64,000 nt of DNA from Cohnella faecalis (GCF_003570905.1 NZ_QXJM01000039.1:930001-994000); one strand, 5' to 3'; counted from the stretch's first letter, positions 41,377 to 50,942 are shown. Program-made: numbers and translations. The notes: generated by a model from the sequence alone, not told the origin.

Positions 41377-41410
41377 TCGCCGCAATAAGCGAGAACGCTT
41401 ATTGCGGCGA
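41377..41410. terminator. Perfect 15-bp hairpin between convergent genes
   Basis: TCGCCGCAATAAGCG (41377-41391) pairs with CGCTTATTGCGGCGA (41396-41410) around AGAA. There is no T-run, but it separates the Btr-like gene from the convergent immunity gene and could stop transcription from either side. Confidence 0.6.
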
Positions 41411-41433
41411 CCGGATCAGGATGGAACAGAAAG

Positions 41434-41877
41434 CTACAGCCGTGAAAGGCGATGCAGTTCGAACGTGTTCATGACCGCAGTACCCATTTCCTCATTTGTC
41501 GCATTCGTCGGGAGCGAGATCCCCTTTTCCTCATCCCAGTCGGAAGTTACTCCTATGCCCGGGTAGAAGATGTACTGCGAATCGGGTGTTAAGATCGCAC
41601 GAACAAATAAATATTCTTTGTGGAGCTTCTTCCAGCTCTTAATGCCTGTGAGATGAGCGATAACATAGACATGATCTCGTTTTAGGTATGTCTCTTGAAT
41701 GGCAACTTCAAAGGCTTCCCTTGTTTTTAGCCCAAGCTGTTCCATTATGAGAGGAGGTTCGATTATTTGTGGCTTATTAACATTTGTACGCACCCCTTGA
41801 TCATTTTTGGCATAGGGGATGACCAGAAGGGTATCTTTTTTATCCTTATAAACATAAATAGTGTACAGCTCTTCCAA
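41434..41877 (-). CDS. Candidate immunity protein for the adjacent toxin
   Basis: The 147-residue protein starts with TTG at 41875-41877, with AGGAGGGAT upstream, 17 bases after the toxin stop. It has no signal peptide or membrane segment and is probably cytoplasmic. Visible segments are the strand YTIYVYKDKKDTLLVIPYA, a helix TREAFEVAIQETY, and HVYVIAHLTGIKSWKKLHKEY. I do not recognise the family. Size, position directly after a polymorphic toxin and lack of other role support its function as the cognate immunity protein that neutralises the toxin's nuclease domain; this is inference. Confidence 0.65.
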   Translation of the reverse strand: MEELYTIYVYKDKKDTLLVIPYAKNDQGVRTNVNKPQIIEPPLIMEQLGLKTREAFEVAIQETYLKRDHVYVIAHLTGIKSWKKLHKEYLFVRAILTPDSQYIFYPGIGVTSDWDEEKGISLPTNATNEEMGTAVMNTFELHRLSRL

Positions 41878-41894
41878 TAGGATCCCTCCTGAAC

Positions 41895-44800
41895 TTAATC
41901 TAAAATAATATTTATGCTAATCGGTTTGTTCCCCTTGCTAATTTCCTCTGCGTACTTTCTTGCATCATTAATATCATCCCATTGCTGGGGAGTCAGCGCA
42001 ATGTCTTTCCGTAACACGATCTCAAAAGTCTTGGAATCGTAAGCGTCTTCCGTTACTTCAACACCCATTCTATGGTCGCGCTTAAATCTATTAATCCTTC
42101 TAAGCTCCTGCCTTAATGCTTTCTTCAAGCTCGTATAGCTTTTCAAGGATTGATCGATGCTTTTACGGCTTTTAATGATTCTATTCACACTATCCAGATG
42201 ATCCATTACCGGGAAGCAGTTGCAAGGAGGAACGTCCAGATTATGACCATACTTATCGTTAAAAAATTTCCCGCGTTCAACGGGAGCCATCTTCGACCAT
42301 ACCGCGCTGTTATCGCTGGCGACTGCGCTGGAGAGCTTGGCGGAGTCCGCTTTCAGTATATCTTGCGATCTTAAATACATTGTTTCGGTAACAAGCGCCA
42401 CACCGGCTAGAACTAGCCCTCCTGCGGCTGCAGTAACGGCCTCGGTAGCCAGCGCTCCCGATACGACGATTCCTCCGCCTGTCAGCGCTAACGCGCTGGT
42501 AGCAAGCGCCATTGTACCCGCTATTCCCGCTAATGCAAATGATGCTCGAGCAGCATCGCCGGACCCAAAGGTAGCCATTGCAAAGCCGGCAATGAATGCT
42601 GCGTCGGTGTAGGTTTTACCGCGCATGAAATAGTAATTGTCTTCCGGCGGTATGTAGCCGACCGTCAAGTCTTTTATTCCTTGCGCAGCGCCGAAAAAGA
42701 GATTGTCATCGACGCCGACCATAACTCCTTCAAAGAACATTGCAATATCTTCATCCGTCAAACGATACAAGCGAAGCGTACGCACCGTGTTCTTGACGTA
42801 TTCGACGAGTCCGTCTTCGATATTATTATGGCCTGCTTTCTCTGCCAGGAACGACAAAGATTGGCCCAGCGCGGACTCTTCAAAAAAGTCTTCAATAAAC
42901 GAGAAGTCCGGCAGATCGCTTTCGTATGGCGTGTCATCGTAATCGTCATTAATCAAATCTTCGTCGACGTCCGCATAGCGAGGATCGCTAATGAAAGTGA
43001 AGTAAGGATAGCGGGTCACTCCATATTGCGGAGGGTACGGAGACGGAACTTGCGGCGCGATAAATTCATCCGCTTCGTAGCCGTCGAGCACTCCATCGCC
43101 GTCGGTATCGGGATTCGTAGGATCGGTATGAATGATTTCTCCCCAGTAGGTGCGCATACCGATCGTTTCTACCGTATCTGGCAATCCGTCCTCATCGAGG
43201 TCTGTCGGATCAATCTGGCCGATCGTATCGTCTTCGATTCTGTCAAACGCATCTTTCAGTTGGTCGCTGGTAGCAATTTGATAATATTTTCCGCCTGTTT
43301 GCTGCGCGATCGAATTTAACAAGACGGTGTCGATCGAGTATCCCAATCCGACCGTATACACTTGAATCTGATTCTGAATAGCGCGAGTTGTCGTAGATGA
43401 ATAGTAAGTTCCTTCGCCATCAGTCAAAAGAATGATAATCTTTTTGTTCCTTGGCTGCGCATAGCCGGAAAGCAGCTCGTCAATTCCGGCGTTGACGGCG
43501 CTGTCGATGTTCGTTCCACCTGAAGAGTCAATAGAATCAATTGCTCCGTTAATGGAATCTTTGTTTTTGGTCAGATGGATTTTGATCGTAGCATAGCTGT
43601 CCAAATCAACTACAGCGCCTTGATCTTCCGACAAGAAGGCTTGGACGAATTTTTTGGCGGCTTCCTGACGGAGGTTGGTCGGGTCGTTCCAGTCCATGCT
43701 TCCGGAACTGTCTATAGCAAATACGATATCGTAATATTGCGTTTCCGGCGTTCCGCTTCCGCGTTTGTAAGGCAGCTCTTGTCTCCACGCGTCGAACCAT
43801 TCTTTCCGGTCAATCAGGAGATATTGGCTGAAATGGGTTACTTCTGTCGCAACGGTATGATTGACAGTGTCGACAGTGGAAGGAAGCAACTCTATCCTTT
43901 GATTGTCTTCATCGAACCATGCAACAGCCAAGTCATTCGGATTAGTCGCACCTAGCAGCGATTCATCGTAAGCAAATGTGATCGTTGCTTGGTCGAAGGA
44001 GCCGTCTGTGTGGAAATCGACGGGATCGCTGGCCAATCCGGCAACGCGGCTTGTGCCGTAATCTTTGCCGAACATATTGGTAATCGTTGTTTTTCCGGGC
44101 TGTCCTTCGAATGAAACGGCGACTTGGGTTGCGATATTATTCGGATTGGCAGTTTCGTTATCCAATGAGGCGACAGTCGTTTGCGCATAGCTTTCTTCGT
44201 TATCCGCCGTTCCGTCGCCATCGCTGTCTGCTGCAAGGGGATTAGTCCCTAACACGAACTCTTGTCCATCCGTAACGCCGTCCCCGTCTGTATCGGGGTT
44301 CTTAGGATCGGTTCCGAACGTGTGCACCTCGAAGCCGTCCAATAGTCCGTCTTTGTCCGTATCTTGCTGCAAGGGATTCGTGCCGAGAGCGAGCTCGTCC
44401 GTATTGCTCAGTCCATCTTGATCGGCATCTTCAAGTCCATCCGCCGTTCCGTCGCCGTTCGAATCCGGTAATAAGGCGTCGGTTTTCAAAATAATAATTT
44501 CGCAGCCGTCAGGAAGTCCGTCCCCGTCTGTATCTGCCAGTTGAGGATTGGTTCCGTAGGACGCTTCCAGATTGTTGTTTAATCCGTCTGAATCGCTGTC
44601 CGGAATGGCTACTTCTGCGTAAACCTCGTTTGAAACGGCGCTCTCGCCTTTGCGGTTGGTTACAACAACCGTATAATGGTAGCCTCCGTCAATAACGATG
44701 CTTCTGTCCTCATAGACGGAAGACGATACGGTAGCAATATCTTTATATTCGCCGAAGCCTTTCCTCTTGACCGTATAGGTCATTTTATTGTCGGCAGCCC

Positions 44801-46424
44801 AATTCAAAACAACGAATCCGTCATACGTTTGCATGCCAACTACCGGAGGCTGAGGCACAGAGCTATTGACCGTTACTGTCGATGTTGCCGTATGACCCCC
44901 ATCTTCGGATACGGCGGTAATCGTCGCAGTTCCTTCAGCATGAGCGGTTACGAGTCCTTCGGATGTAACGGAAGCGACGGTGGAATCCGATGAGCTCCAG
45001 GCAACCTTTTTGTTGGAGCTGTTATCGGGAGTGAAAATGACGTTTAATTGTTCGGTTTCGTCCTCAAACAGGTCAATAGCGGGTTTGTCAAACATAATGC
45101 CGACGGCAGGCACGGTGGTCGTAATTTGCGTAACCGCTTTTGGACCGCTTGCCGTAGATACAGTAATTACAGAGGTTTCCACCGCCGTATTGCTTGCTTG
45201 GAAAACAGCTTCGCCCAAATAGTCGGTTACGGCAGAAGCAGGAACTGCAAGGCTCCCCGTCGCTGTTAGTTGAAGCGTATAGTCCGGTATGCCGTTGCCG
45301 AACCGGTCGTGGAGAGTTGCTTTAATATTGGCAAGCTGTCCGACTGACAATGAAGCCGGCTCGGCTTGCAACGACAACGAATACGGCATGCCAGGAACAA
45401 ATTGAATAGAAGTTGAGCCGGATACGGCGCTTCCGCCGATAGTTGCGGTAACTGTAGTCGTTTCCGCCCTTTCGTTCGACACAGGTACGTTGGCTTCGCC
45501 GTTCATATCCGTCGTGACAGAAGCTGGCAGCGCAGCCTGCCCCGTTGCGGACAGAAGAACCGGCGTTTGCCGGATTGGATTATTGAACGTGTCGAGAACG
45601 CGAAGGCGGGCGGTTGTCGGCAAGCCTACAGGAGCAGGCCCGGCGGGAGAAGTTAGCGTCAATAGAGCCGGCTTCCCGATTCTGTGATCTTGCTTGAAAT
45701 TGTTGTCCCAGTAAGTAACTCCGTTCACCATATAGGCGATTGCAAACTTGACATCTCCTGCATGAGAAGGAAGATTGACATTGAAATCCCAATATTCCAA
45801 ACTATTGTTGCTGTTTGGAAGCATTCCGGCATAAGCGGCGGGCTGCTCCAGATAGGAGGCCCAGTTATCGGTGGAATAACGAATTTTGACTTGTTTGCTG
45901 TAGGCGATATTTTTCAGATAGATTCGACCCGAGAAGGAGTTCATAGGACCGTATCCGGCATTATCTAAAGCGACGAAGGACTTGGCGAGAATGCGGTCCG
46001 GAGCCGAGCTTCCTCCGATGCGGTAGTCCTGATTGTTATTGTTATCCCAGTAGGTTTGGCCATTCACAACATACTTAATGGCAAATTGAACCGGAGATGT
46101 CGTATCCGCAATGATCTGCTTAAATGTCCAAGCTTCTAAATTGCCTTCCGTTTTGCCTGCATAAGCGGCCGGAATGTCGCTCCACTGTCCGTTATTAGTT
46201 TTGTAGTGGATATAGACTTGCTTCTGATAGGCGAGATTGGCGACCTCGACTGCGCCGCTAAACTCGTAGCATCCGGACGGACAGCCTTTCACCGTTTTTG
46301 CGAACAAAAGCTTTACTTGCCCGGCATTGCTTTGCGCGCTAGCCGATCTGTCGAATGCACTAGGCATCAGAGAGATTAGCATTGCAAAAATAATGCTCCA
46401 AACGATCCATTTTCTCATTTTCAT
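41895..46424 (-). CDS. Large secreted polymorphic toxin with VWA domain and C-terminal nuclease-like domain
   Basis: The 1,509-residue protein has a signal peptide (MKMRKWIVWSIIFAMLISL, then SAFDRSASAQ). In order follow two starch-binding-like modules (residues about 35-255, each with AAYAG), Ig-like modules to about 430, a Big_2 domain (about 445-520), an FN3-like module (530-610), calcium-binding thrombospondin-3 type repeats DTDGDG/DSDGDG (about 610-745), and a VWA domain (about 893-1080) with complete MIDAS: DSSGS, the Thr in GGTN and the Asp in LLTDGEG. Then come more calcium repeats, a hydrophobic Ala/Gly-rich pretoxin part (1255-1355) and a C-terminal domain of about 130 residues. That last domain (NCFPVMDHL, KSRKSIDQSLKSYTS, end PISINIILD) resembles the restriction-endonuclease-like CdiA-type toxins. 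The ATG at 46424 is preferred to the TTG at 46448. Confidence 0.8.
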   Translation of the reverse strand: MKMRKWIVWSIIFAMLISLMPSAFDRSASAQSNAGQVKLLFAKTVKGCPSGCYEFSGAVEVANLAYQKQVYIHYKTNNGQWSDIPAAYAGKTEGNLEAWTFKQIIADTTSPVQFAIKYVVNGQTYWDNNNNQDYRIGGSSAPDRILAKSFVALDNAGYGPMNSFSGRIYLKNIAYSKQVKIRYSTDNWASYLEQPAAYAGMLPNSNNSLEYWDFNVNLPSHAGDVKFAIAYMVNGVTYWDNNFKQDHRIGKPALLTLTSPAGPAPVGLPTTARLRVLDTFNNPIRQTPVLLSATGQAALPASVTTDMNGEANVPVSNERAETTTVTATIGGSAVSGSTSIQFVPGMPYSLSLQAEPASLSVGQLANIKATLHDRFGNGIPDYTLQLTATGSLAVPASAVTDYLGEAVFQASNTAVETSVITVSTASGPKAVTQITTTVPAVGIMFDKPAIDLFEDETEQLNVIFTPDNSSNKKVAWSSSDSTVASVTSEGLVTAHAEGTATITAVSEDGGHTATSTVTVNSSVPQPPVVGMQTYDGFVVLNWAADNKMTYTVKRKGFGEYKDIATVSSSVYEDRSIVIDGGYHYTVVVTNRKGESAVSNEVYAEVAIPDSDSDGLNNNLEASYGTNPQLADTDGDGLPDGCEIIILKTDALLPDSNGDGTADGLEDADQDGLSNTDELALGTNPLQQDTDKDGLLDGFEVHTFGTDPKNPDTDGDGVTDGQEFVLGTNPLAADSDGDGTADNEESYAQTTVASLDNETANPNNIATQVAVSFEGQPGKTTITNMFGKDYGTSRVAGLASDPVDFHTDGSFDQATITFAYDESLLGATNPNDLAVAWFDEDNQRIELLPSTVDTVNHTVATEVTHFSQYLLIDRKEWFDAWRQELPYKRGSGTPETQYYDIVFAIDSSGSMDWNDPTNLRQEAAKKFVQAFLSEDQGAVVDLDSYATIKIHLTKNKDSINGAIDSIDSSGGTNIDSAVNAGIDELLSGYAQPRNKKIIILLTDGEGTYYSSTTTRAIQNQIQVYTVGLGYSIDTVLLNSIAQQTGGKYYQIATSDQLKDAFDRIEDDTIGQIDPTDLDEDGLPDTVETIGMRTYWGEIIHTDPTNPDTDGDGVLDGYEADEFIAPQVPSPYPPQYGVTRYPYFTFISDPRYADVDEDLINDDYDDTPYESDLPDFSFIEDFFEESALGQSLSFLAEKAGHNNIEDGLVEYVKNTVRTLRLYRLTDEDIAMFFEGVMVGVDDNLFFGAAQGIKDLTVGYIPPEDNYYFMRGKTYTDAAFIAGFAMATFGSGDAARASFALAGIAGTMALATSALALTGGGIVVSGALATEAVTAAAGGLVLAGVALVTETMYLRSQDILKADSAKLSSAVASDNSAVWSKMAPVERGKFFNDKYGHNLDVPPCNCFPVMDHLDSVNRIIKSRKSIDQSLKSYTSLKKALRQELRRINRFKRDHRMGVEVTEDAYDSKTFEIVLRKDIALTPQQWDDINDARKYAEEISKGNKPISINIILD

Positions 46425-46474
46425 GCTCCCTTTTTCCTTTTTTTCCAAAGCCCTCCTATCGTGTCAAATGAACT

Positions 46475-46530
46475 TTAACAGGAAGTGAACAGTTGATTAA
46501 CGAGAAATTAACAGTGAGAGATGGTAGAAT
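46475..46530 (+). promoter_or_regulatory. PhoP box and promoter of the aegerolysin gene
   Basis: Four direct repeats with exact 11-base spacing: TTAACA (46475), TGAACA (46486), TTAACG (46497), TTAACA (46508). This is the arrangement of Bacillus PhoP boxes (TT-A/C/T-ACA repeats with 5-base gaps). A -10 box TAGAAT (46525-46530) follows by 11 bases, so the repeats span about -62 to -24, as at PhoP-activated promoters. There is no good -35, as expected for an activated promoter. Confidence 0.75.
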
Positions 46531-46622
46531 TAGTAATTGAAAGAGTCCGAGGATAGAGCTTTCAGCTCCCTGTCACTCTTTCGATGCAGCCAAATACGAC
46601 GAATTGTTCGGGAGGAGAACCG

Positions 46623-47075
46623 ATGTCAGACAGCTTATGGGTCGAAGTTTTTATCGATAATTACAATACCGATGTAGTCATCCGCAACATTAAGCTTGAA
46701 TGGGGAAGATTGTATAAATTAGAAGACAGGAGCACCGAAATTAGCGCCGACTCGCTCAACGGAACCGTCATCAAAGCGGGCAAAAAGCTATGGGTTTGCG
46801 CATGCGGCCGCAGCTGGTCCCCATCGGGAACGGAAGGCAGCTTCCAATTGTTCGATCTTGAAGACAAGTTGATCGGCACGTATTCCTGGGATTGTCCGCT
46901 GGGGAAACGACTAAATAAAACCACCTGGACCAAGAACGACGACACCAACTTCCGATTCGACTTTCACCCTGGGAACGGCAACTACGGCGGATACGAAAAA
47001 CGGGACGGCACTCACATAGGAAGAGTCACGCTTCGCATTTGGGACGCGAGCAAGCCGCCTTACACTCGCGGATAA
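46623..47075 (+). CDS. Aegerolysin family protein
   Basis: The ATG at 46623 follows GGGAGGAG and gives 150 residues. Conserved aegerolysin features are WVEVFIDNYNTDVVIRNIKLEWGRLY, the hallmark VCACGRSWSPSGTEGSFQLFD, IGTYSWDCPLG and a late beta strand HIGRVTLRIWD. The fold is a beta-sandwich that binds lipids such as ceramide phosphoethanolamine or sphingomyelin. Relatives act in pore formation with a MACPF partner (fungi) or in insecticidal complexes (Gpp34 of Bacillus thuringiensis, Cbm17 of Clostridium). No signal peptide is seen, typical of the family. No MACPF partner is encoded in the window. The promoter carries a PhoP box. Confidence 0.9.
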   Translation: MSDSLWVEVFIDNYNTDVVIRNIKLEWGRLYKLEDRSTEISADSLNGTVIKAGKKLWVCACGRSWSPSGTEGSFQLFDLEDKLIGTYSWDCPLGKRLNKTTWTKNDDTNFRFDFHPGNGNYGGYEKRDGTHIGRVTLRIWDASKPPYTRG

Positions 47076-47243
47076 TGCGGGGATCGACTTCAAGCAGGCC
47101 GAGCTTAAAGGGCAGCTGACACCAGAGACCTTATTTGGGGAAAAACAGCGCTTTTTTCCTAGAGACGGACACTACAGCCCTTATTCCTTAACTACTGGGT
47201 CTACCTAGCGGAGGACGGTACGCAAGTAACGGGAGAAGAAGAT
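47076..47243 (+). pseudogene. Decayed coding sequence upstream of the SMI1/KNR4 gene
   Basis: In one frame GIDFKQAELKGQLTPETLFG and EKQRFFPRDGHYSPYSL can be read before a stop; the adjacent frame then gives NYWVYLAEDGTQVTGEED, in phase with the next gene. Both read like real protein. It looks like the rest of a gene, perhaps a toxin end, interrupted by a frameshift. The family is unknown. Confidence 0.4.
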
Positions 47244-47798
47244 ATGAAAGAAATATGGATCAGATTGGAACGTTGGCTCGAAGAAGAAGCGCCGGAAATT
47301 TTGTCCGACCTGAATGCGGGTGCAACGGAAGCGGAAATTGCCGCTCTTGAAGAAGCGACAGGGCTGCAGCTTCCAAGCGACTTAAAGGAATCATTGAACA
47401 TACATAACGGTCAAAATGGCGAGGGACAATGGCTCTTCGCCGGCTGGGAATTTCTTTCTACCGAACGTATTTTGGATGAATGGAAAGTGTGGAAAGAGCT
47501 TTACGACAAAAAATCGTTCGATAGTTGGGATGTCGATGCCGAAAGCGGAATTGCGAACGAATGGTGGAACCCGGCTTGGATTCCGATAACCTACAATGGG
47601 AGCGGGGATCATCATTGCATAGACCTGTCTCCGACCAAAGATGGAACGATCGGACAAGTGATAACGATGTGGCACGATTCGGATGAACGGAGGATTGTGG
47701 CGAGCAGCTACAGGCAATGGCTGGAATTGATCGTTGCGAAATTTGAGGCTAATGATTCGGAGTATGTTTTTGACAGCGGGGACTTTGAATTCATATGA
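47244..47798 (+). CDS. SMI1/KNR4 (SUKH) family protein
   Basis: This 184-residue protein belongs to the SMI1/KNR4 fold, common among immunity proteins of polymorphic toxins. It has a helix MKEIWIRLERWLEEEAPEIL, then the family block ATEAEIAALEEATGLQLPSDLKESLNIHNGQ, FAGWEFLSTERILDEWKVW, the strand PAWIPITYNGSGDHHCIDLSP and VITMWHDSDERRIVASSYRQWLELI. Such proteins bind and block toxins of several kinds. No matching toxin gene is intact next to it; a decayed coding stretch precedes it. ATG 47244 has GGGAGAAGAAG upstream. The small DUF4177 gene follows by 13 bases, so the two are probably cotranscribed. Confidence 0.9.
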   Translation: MKEIWIRLERWLEEEAPEILSDLNAGATEAEIAALEEATGLQLPSDLKESLNIHNGQNGEGQWLFAGWEFLSTERILDEWKVWKELYDKKSFDSWDVDAESGIANEWWNPAWIPITYNGSGDHHCIDLSPTKDGTIGQVITMWHDSDERRIVASSYRQWLELIVAKFEANDSEYVFDSGDFEFI

Positions 47799-47811
47799 GG
47801 AGCGGTTAACA

Positions 47812-48006
47812 ATGTACGAATACACATTTGTTGAAACCTCATTAGGAGGGTTCTTCACAAAGGCGACGCATCAAGAAACTATTCTTGAATACGCAAAGGC
47901 AGGTTGGCGCTTAGTACAAGTGTTGCCGACCAATTATAACGGACATGGAAAGCCGACCAGCTATGAAATTATTTTTGAAAGGGCAGTGAAGGAGAAAATT
48001 GTTTGA
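47812..48006 (+). CDS. DUF4177 family protein
   Basis: The 64-residue protein begins at ATG 47812 with GAGGAGCGG upstream. It shows YEYTFVETSLGGFFTKA, a helix ILEYAKAGWRLVQVLP, and the strand SYEIIFER, matching DUF4177 small proteins of unknown role. It is cytoplasmic, without signal or membrane segments. The preceding gene ends 13 bases upstream. Confidence 0.85.
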   Translation: MYEYTFVETSLGGFFTKATHQETILEYAKAGWRLVQVLPTNYNGHGKPTSYEIIFERAVKEKIV

Positions 48007-48021
48007 AATCTTTTTGCGAAA

Positions 48022-48063
48022 AACAAGCCTCCTCCATTTTAACAATGGTTTTGGAGGCTTGTT
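48022..48063. terminator. Bidirectional terminator between convergent genes
   Basis: AACAAGCCTCC (48022-48032) pairs with GGAGGCTTGTT (48053-48063). The minus strand is followed by TTTTT and the plus strand by CTTTTC, so both the DUF4177 and RCC1-type genes can end here. Confidence 0.85.
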
Positions 48064-48075
48064 CTTTTCAATAAA

Positions 48076-49556
48076 TCATGCCGTCTTCAGAATAACAGTC
48101 TTATTGTTTTCATCCCAATGGACATCTGCTCCAAGCGCTTCGCCGATAAACCGAACAGGCACGAGCGTATAATTGTTCCGTATCGTCGGCGGAGCGTCGA
48201 GGGAAACATGTTTTCCGTTTAATAGGGCAGTCGAACTCCCGATAACAAGTTCAATCGTAATTGCGCCCTTGTTGGCTGTAATGGTTGAGGTTGTAGAATT
48301 CCATTTCAGATCGGCGCCTAAGGCTTCAAAAATCGCCCTTAGTGGCACCAACGTCCGTTTATTAAGCGTAATCGGCGGTTGTTCGAATTGCAAAGTCGTT
48401 CCGTCTATTTCGACGAAAATGGGGTCTTTATCTATAATTTCTTTGTCAAAGCTTCGAATTCCAACCGGAGATGTACGATCCCATTTTGTACCGTCTCCGG
48501 TATACCCGATCCCCCATGACCATAGCGTACCGTCCGCTCTAACGGCCATGGAGCGATAACCGATTCCATGTGCCGCAATACGGGATATTTTTTTCAAGCC
48601 GATAACCTGATTAAGAGAGTCGCTCGATTTGTAAGATCCGTTGCCTAGCTGCCCGCCTGAATTTCGACCGCTTGCCCATACCGTACCGTCATTCTTGAGA
48701 AGAAGGGCCCTCCGGCAGAAGCTTGAACGGAAACGACGTTCTTAATACCTTCCAGCATGCGAGGGGGCGTTGCATCCGCGACAGAAACCCCGTCCGCCAT
48801 ACCCATTCCGTCAGATCCCCAATACCACACGGTACCATCTTTCTTTAATCCGTAGGTGAACTCCGCCCCCACGGCAATTTGGACAACATCGTTCAGCCCC
48901 GAGACCTGTTCTACTTCTCCAAGACCAAACCATACAGTGCCATCTGATTTGAGTGCCATGAAATTGCCATATCCTGTTGATATGGAGACGATGTCTGCGA
49001 AGCCTTTTAACCTGACGGGCACATCCGGATTGCGAACGGTTCCGTCGGAGTCCCTGTAATAAAAGCCGCCCCATCCCCATACCGTACCGTCTTCTTTGAC
49101 TGCAAAGCTCCGTCCCCAATCGGCTTCGATTGAGACGACGTCCGTTAATCCCGATACTTGCTGCGGTGCAGCTCGACTGATTTTCGAACCATCGCCCAAT
49201 TGACCGTCGTGGTTGCCGCCCCATGTCCACACCGTCCCGTCGCTTCCAAGCGCAATAGAATGAATCTGACCGCCTGAGACTGCCTTGATATTGTGCAGGC
49301 CAGGCACTTTTTCGGGTAAGAAGGCGGCTAGATTAGTCTCCGCTCCTTTGTCGCTATAAGTTGTCGTATTTCCCCATTGCCATACGGTGCCGTCGTTTTT
49401 GATGCCCAGGTTGTGGGTGGAGCCGACAGCGATTTCTTTCCAGCCCCATGCCGGGGCTGTATAAGGCTGAGCGTGGACTGCTGGAAATGAAAGAATGAAA
49501 GATCCCGTTACAAAAAAGATAAACATCTTCAAACACAAAGAGACATTAGATTTCAT
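48076..49556 (-). pseudogene. Secreted RCC1-propeller protein with copper-amine-oxidase N-terminal-type domain, frameshifted
   Basis: Two frames form one gene. The first (from ATG 49556) has a signal peptide (SLCLKMFIFFVTGSFIL, cleaved after VHA) and RCC1-like repeats such as HSIALGSDGTVWTWGGN, SFAVKEDGTVWGWGG and YGLKKDGTVWYWGSD. Near 48705 the frame is lost: AGGPFFSRM should read GGALLLKNDGTVWASG, consistent with one missing G. The second frame continues the propeller (SMAVRADGTLWSWG) and ends with a copper amine oxidase N-terminal-type domain (residues from IFVEIDG: LNKRTLVPLRAIFEALGA, NYTLVPVRFIGEALGADVHW). Such two-part proteins lie on the surface of Paenibacillus-type cells. Function unknown. 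Confidence 0.85.
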
Positions 49557-49793
49557 GATTGCTTCAAGTTCTCCTTTTAATTGAAGTAAAGTTAATTGTT
49601 GAGCTTTGAGCGCAAGTTTCATTATAAAGCATTAGAGTCCGGTTAATGAATAAAATTTTAAACAAGCTACTTTAAATCAACTTTCCATGCTATACTTATT
49701 TGTTAAGTCTTAACGGTACGGATTGTGGATACGCTACGAAAGACTAATACGTACGCGACTCAGAATATTAGAATTCCATATTAAGGAGACCAA

Positions 49794-50942
49794 ATGACTT
49801 TTAATGACCTGAAGCTTAAGCCAGAGATTCTTAAAGCGCTAAGCAAAGAAAACTATTCGGCGCCTACGCCGATCCAGGAGCAAGCCATTCCGGTCGTGCT
49901 GAGCGGAAGAGATTTGTTCGGCTGCGCCCAGACCGGAACGGGAAAGACTGCCGCATTTGCCTTGCCGATTATTCAATTGTTAAGCGACCAGCAGCGCAGC
50001 TCCTCGCGACAACGCCGGATACGCTCGTTGATTTTAACGCCGACGAGGGAGTTGGCAATTCAGATCTTCGACAACTTCAAGGTTTACGGTCAATATATCG
50101 ACTTGCGTTGTTCGGTAATCGTAGGCGGCGTTTCGCAAAAGGCGCAGGAACGGGAATTGGAGCACGGCGCGGATATTCTGATAGCTACTCCGGGCAGGCT
50201 TATCGACTTGATCAATCAGAGGCTCGTCGATTTGCAATACGTACAAATACTAGTGCTCGACGAAGCCGACAGAATGCTGGATATGGGCTTTATCCACGAC
50301 GTAAAGAAGATTATCGCCAAAATGCCGGGCAAAAAACAAACGCTCTTTTTCTCTGCGACAATGCCTCCGGAAATAGCCAAGCTGGTCAAAGCTTTGCTGG
50401 TGAATCCGGCGAAGGTGGAAATTACCCCTGCGTCTTCTACGGCTGACCGGATCGAGCAATGCGTGTACGCGGTGGAGAAGGGGAACAAGCAAAGTTTGTT
50501 GAATTATCTTCTTCGAGACAAGTCCATTGAATCGGCGCTTGTGTTCACTCGTACGAAGCATGGAGCCGATCGGGTTGTGCGGGGACTCGCCAAAGTGAAT
50601 ATTTCCGCGCAAGCCATTCACGGGAACAAATCCCAGAACTCCCGTCAAGCGGCGCTTAACAACTTCAAGAGCGGAGTAACGCGGGTGCTGGTAGCGACGG
50701 ACATCGCAGCCAGAGGGATCGATATCGACGAGCTCTCTCACGTGGTCAATTTTAATCTTCCCAACATTCCGGAAACTTACGTTCATCGAATCGGCCGTAC
50801 CGGAAGAGCGGGACTTAGCGGGATCGCGATTTCCTTCTGCGAGGCGGAAGAAGTTCCGTACCTCAAGGATATTGAGAAAACGATAGGCAAGACGATTCCC
50901 AGAGTGAAGGATCATCCTTTTGAGGCAGTCACTGTCGGTTAG
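49794..50942 (+). CDS. DEAD-box RNA helicase (RhlE-like)
   Basis: The 382-residue enzyme contains all core helicase motifs: the Q motif ([11 protein letters not shown]), motif I (AQTGTGKT), Ia (PTRELA), Ib (TPGR), II (DEAD), III (SAT), IV (ALVFTRTK), V ([10 protein letters not shown]) and VI (HRIGRTGR). It ends soon after the core, lacking the long C-terminal RNA-binding tail of other family members, as in RhlE-type proteins. It unwinds RNA with ATP in ribosome assembly or cold adaptation. ATG 49794 follows AAGGAGACC. The small gene at 50973 follows by 30 bases and may be cotranscribed. Confidence 0.93.
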   Translation: MTFNDLKLKPEILKALSKENYSAPTPIQEQAIPVVLSGRDLFGCAQTGTGKTAAFALPIIQLLSDQQRSSSRQRRIRSLILTPTRELAIQIFDNFKVYGQYIDLRCSVIVGGVSQKAQERELEHGADILIATPGRLIDLINQRLVDLQYVQILVLDEADRMLDMGFIHDVKKIIAKMPGKKQTLFFSATMPPEIAKLVKALLVNPAKVEITPASSTADRIEQCVYAVEKGNKQSLLNYLLRDKSIESALVFTRTKHGADRVVRGLAKVNISAQAIHGNKSQNSRQAALNNFKSGVTRVLVATDIAARGIDIDELSHVVNFNLPNIPETYVHRIGRTGRAGLSGIAISFCEAEEVPYLKDIEKTIGKTIPRVKDHPFEAVTVG

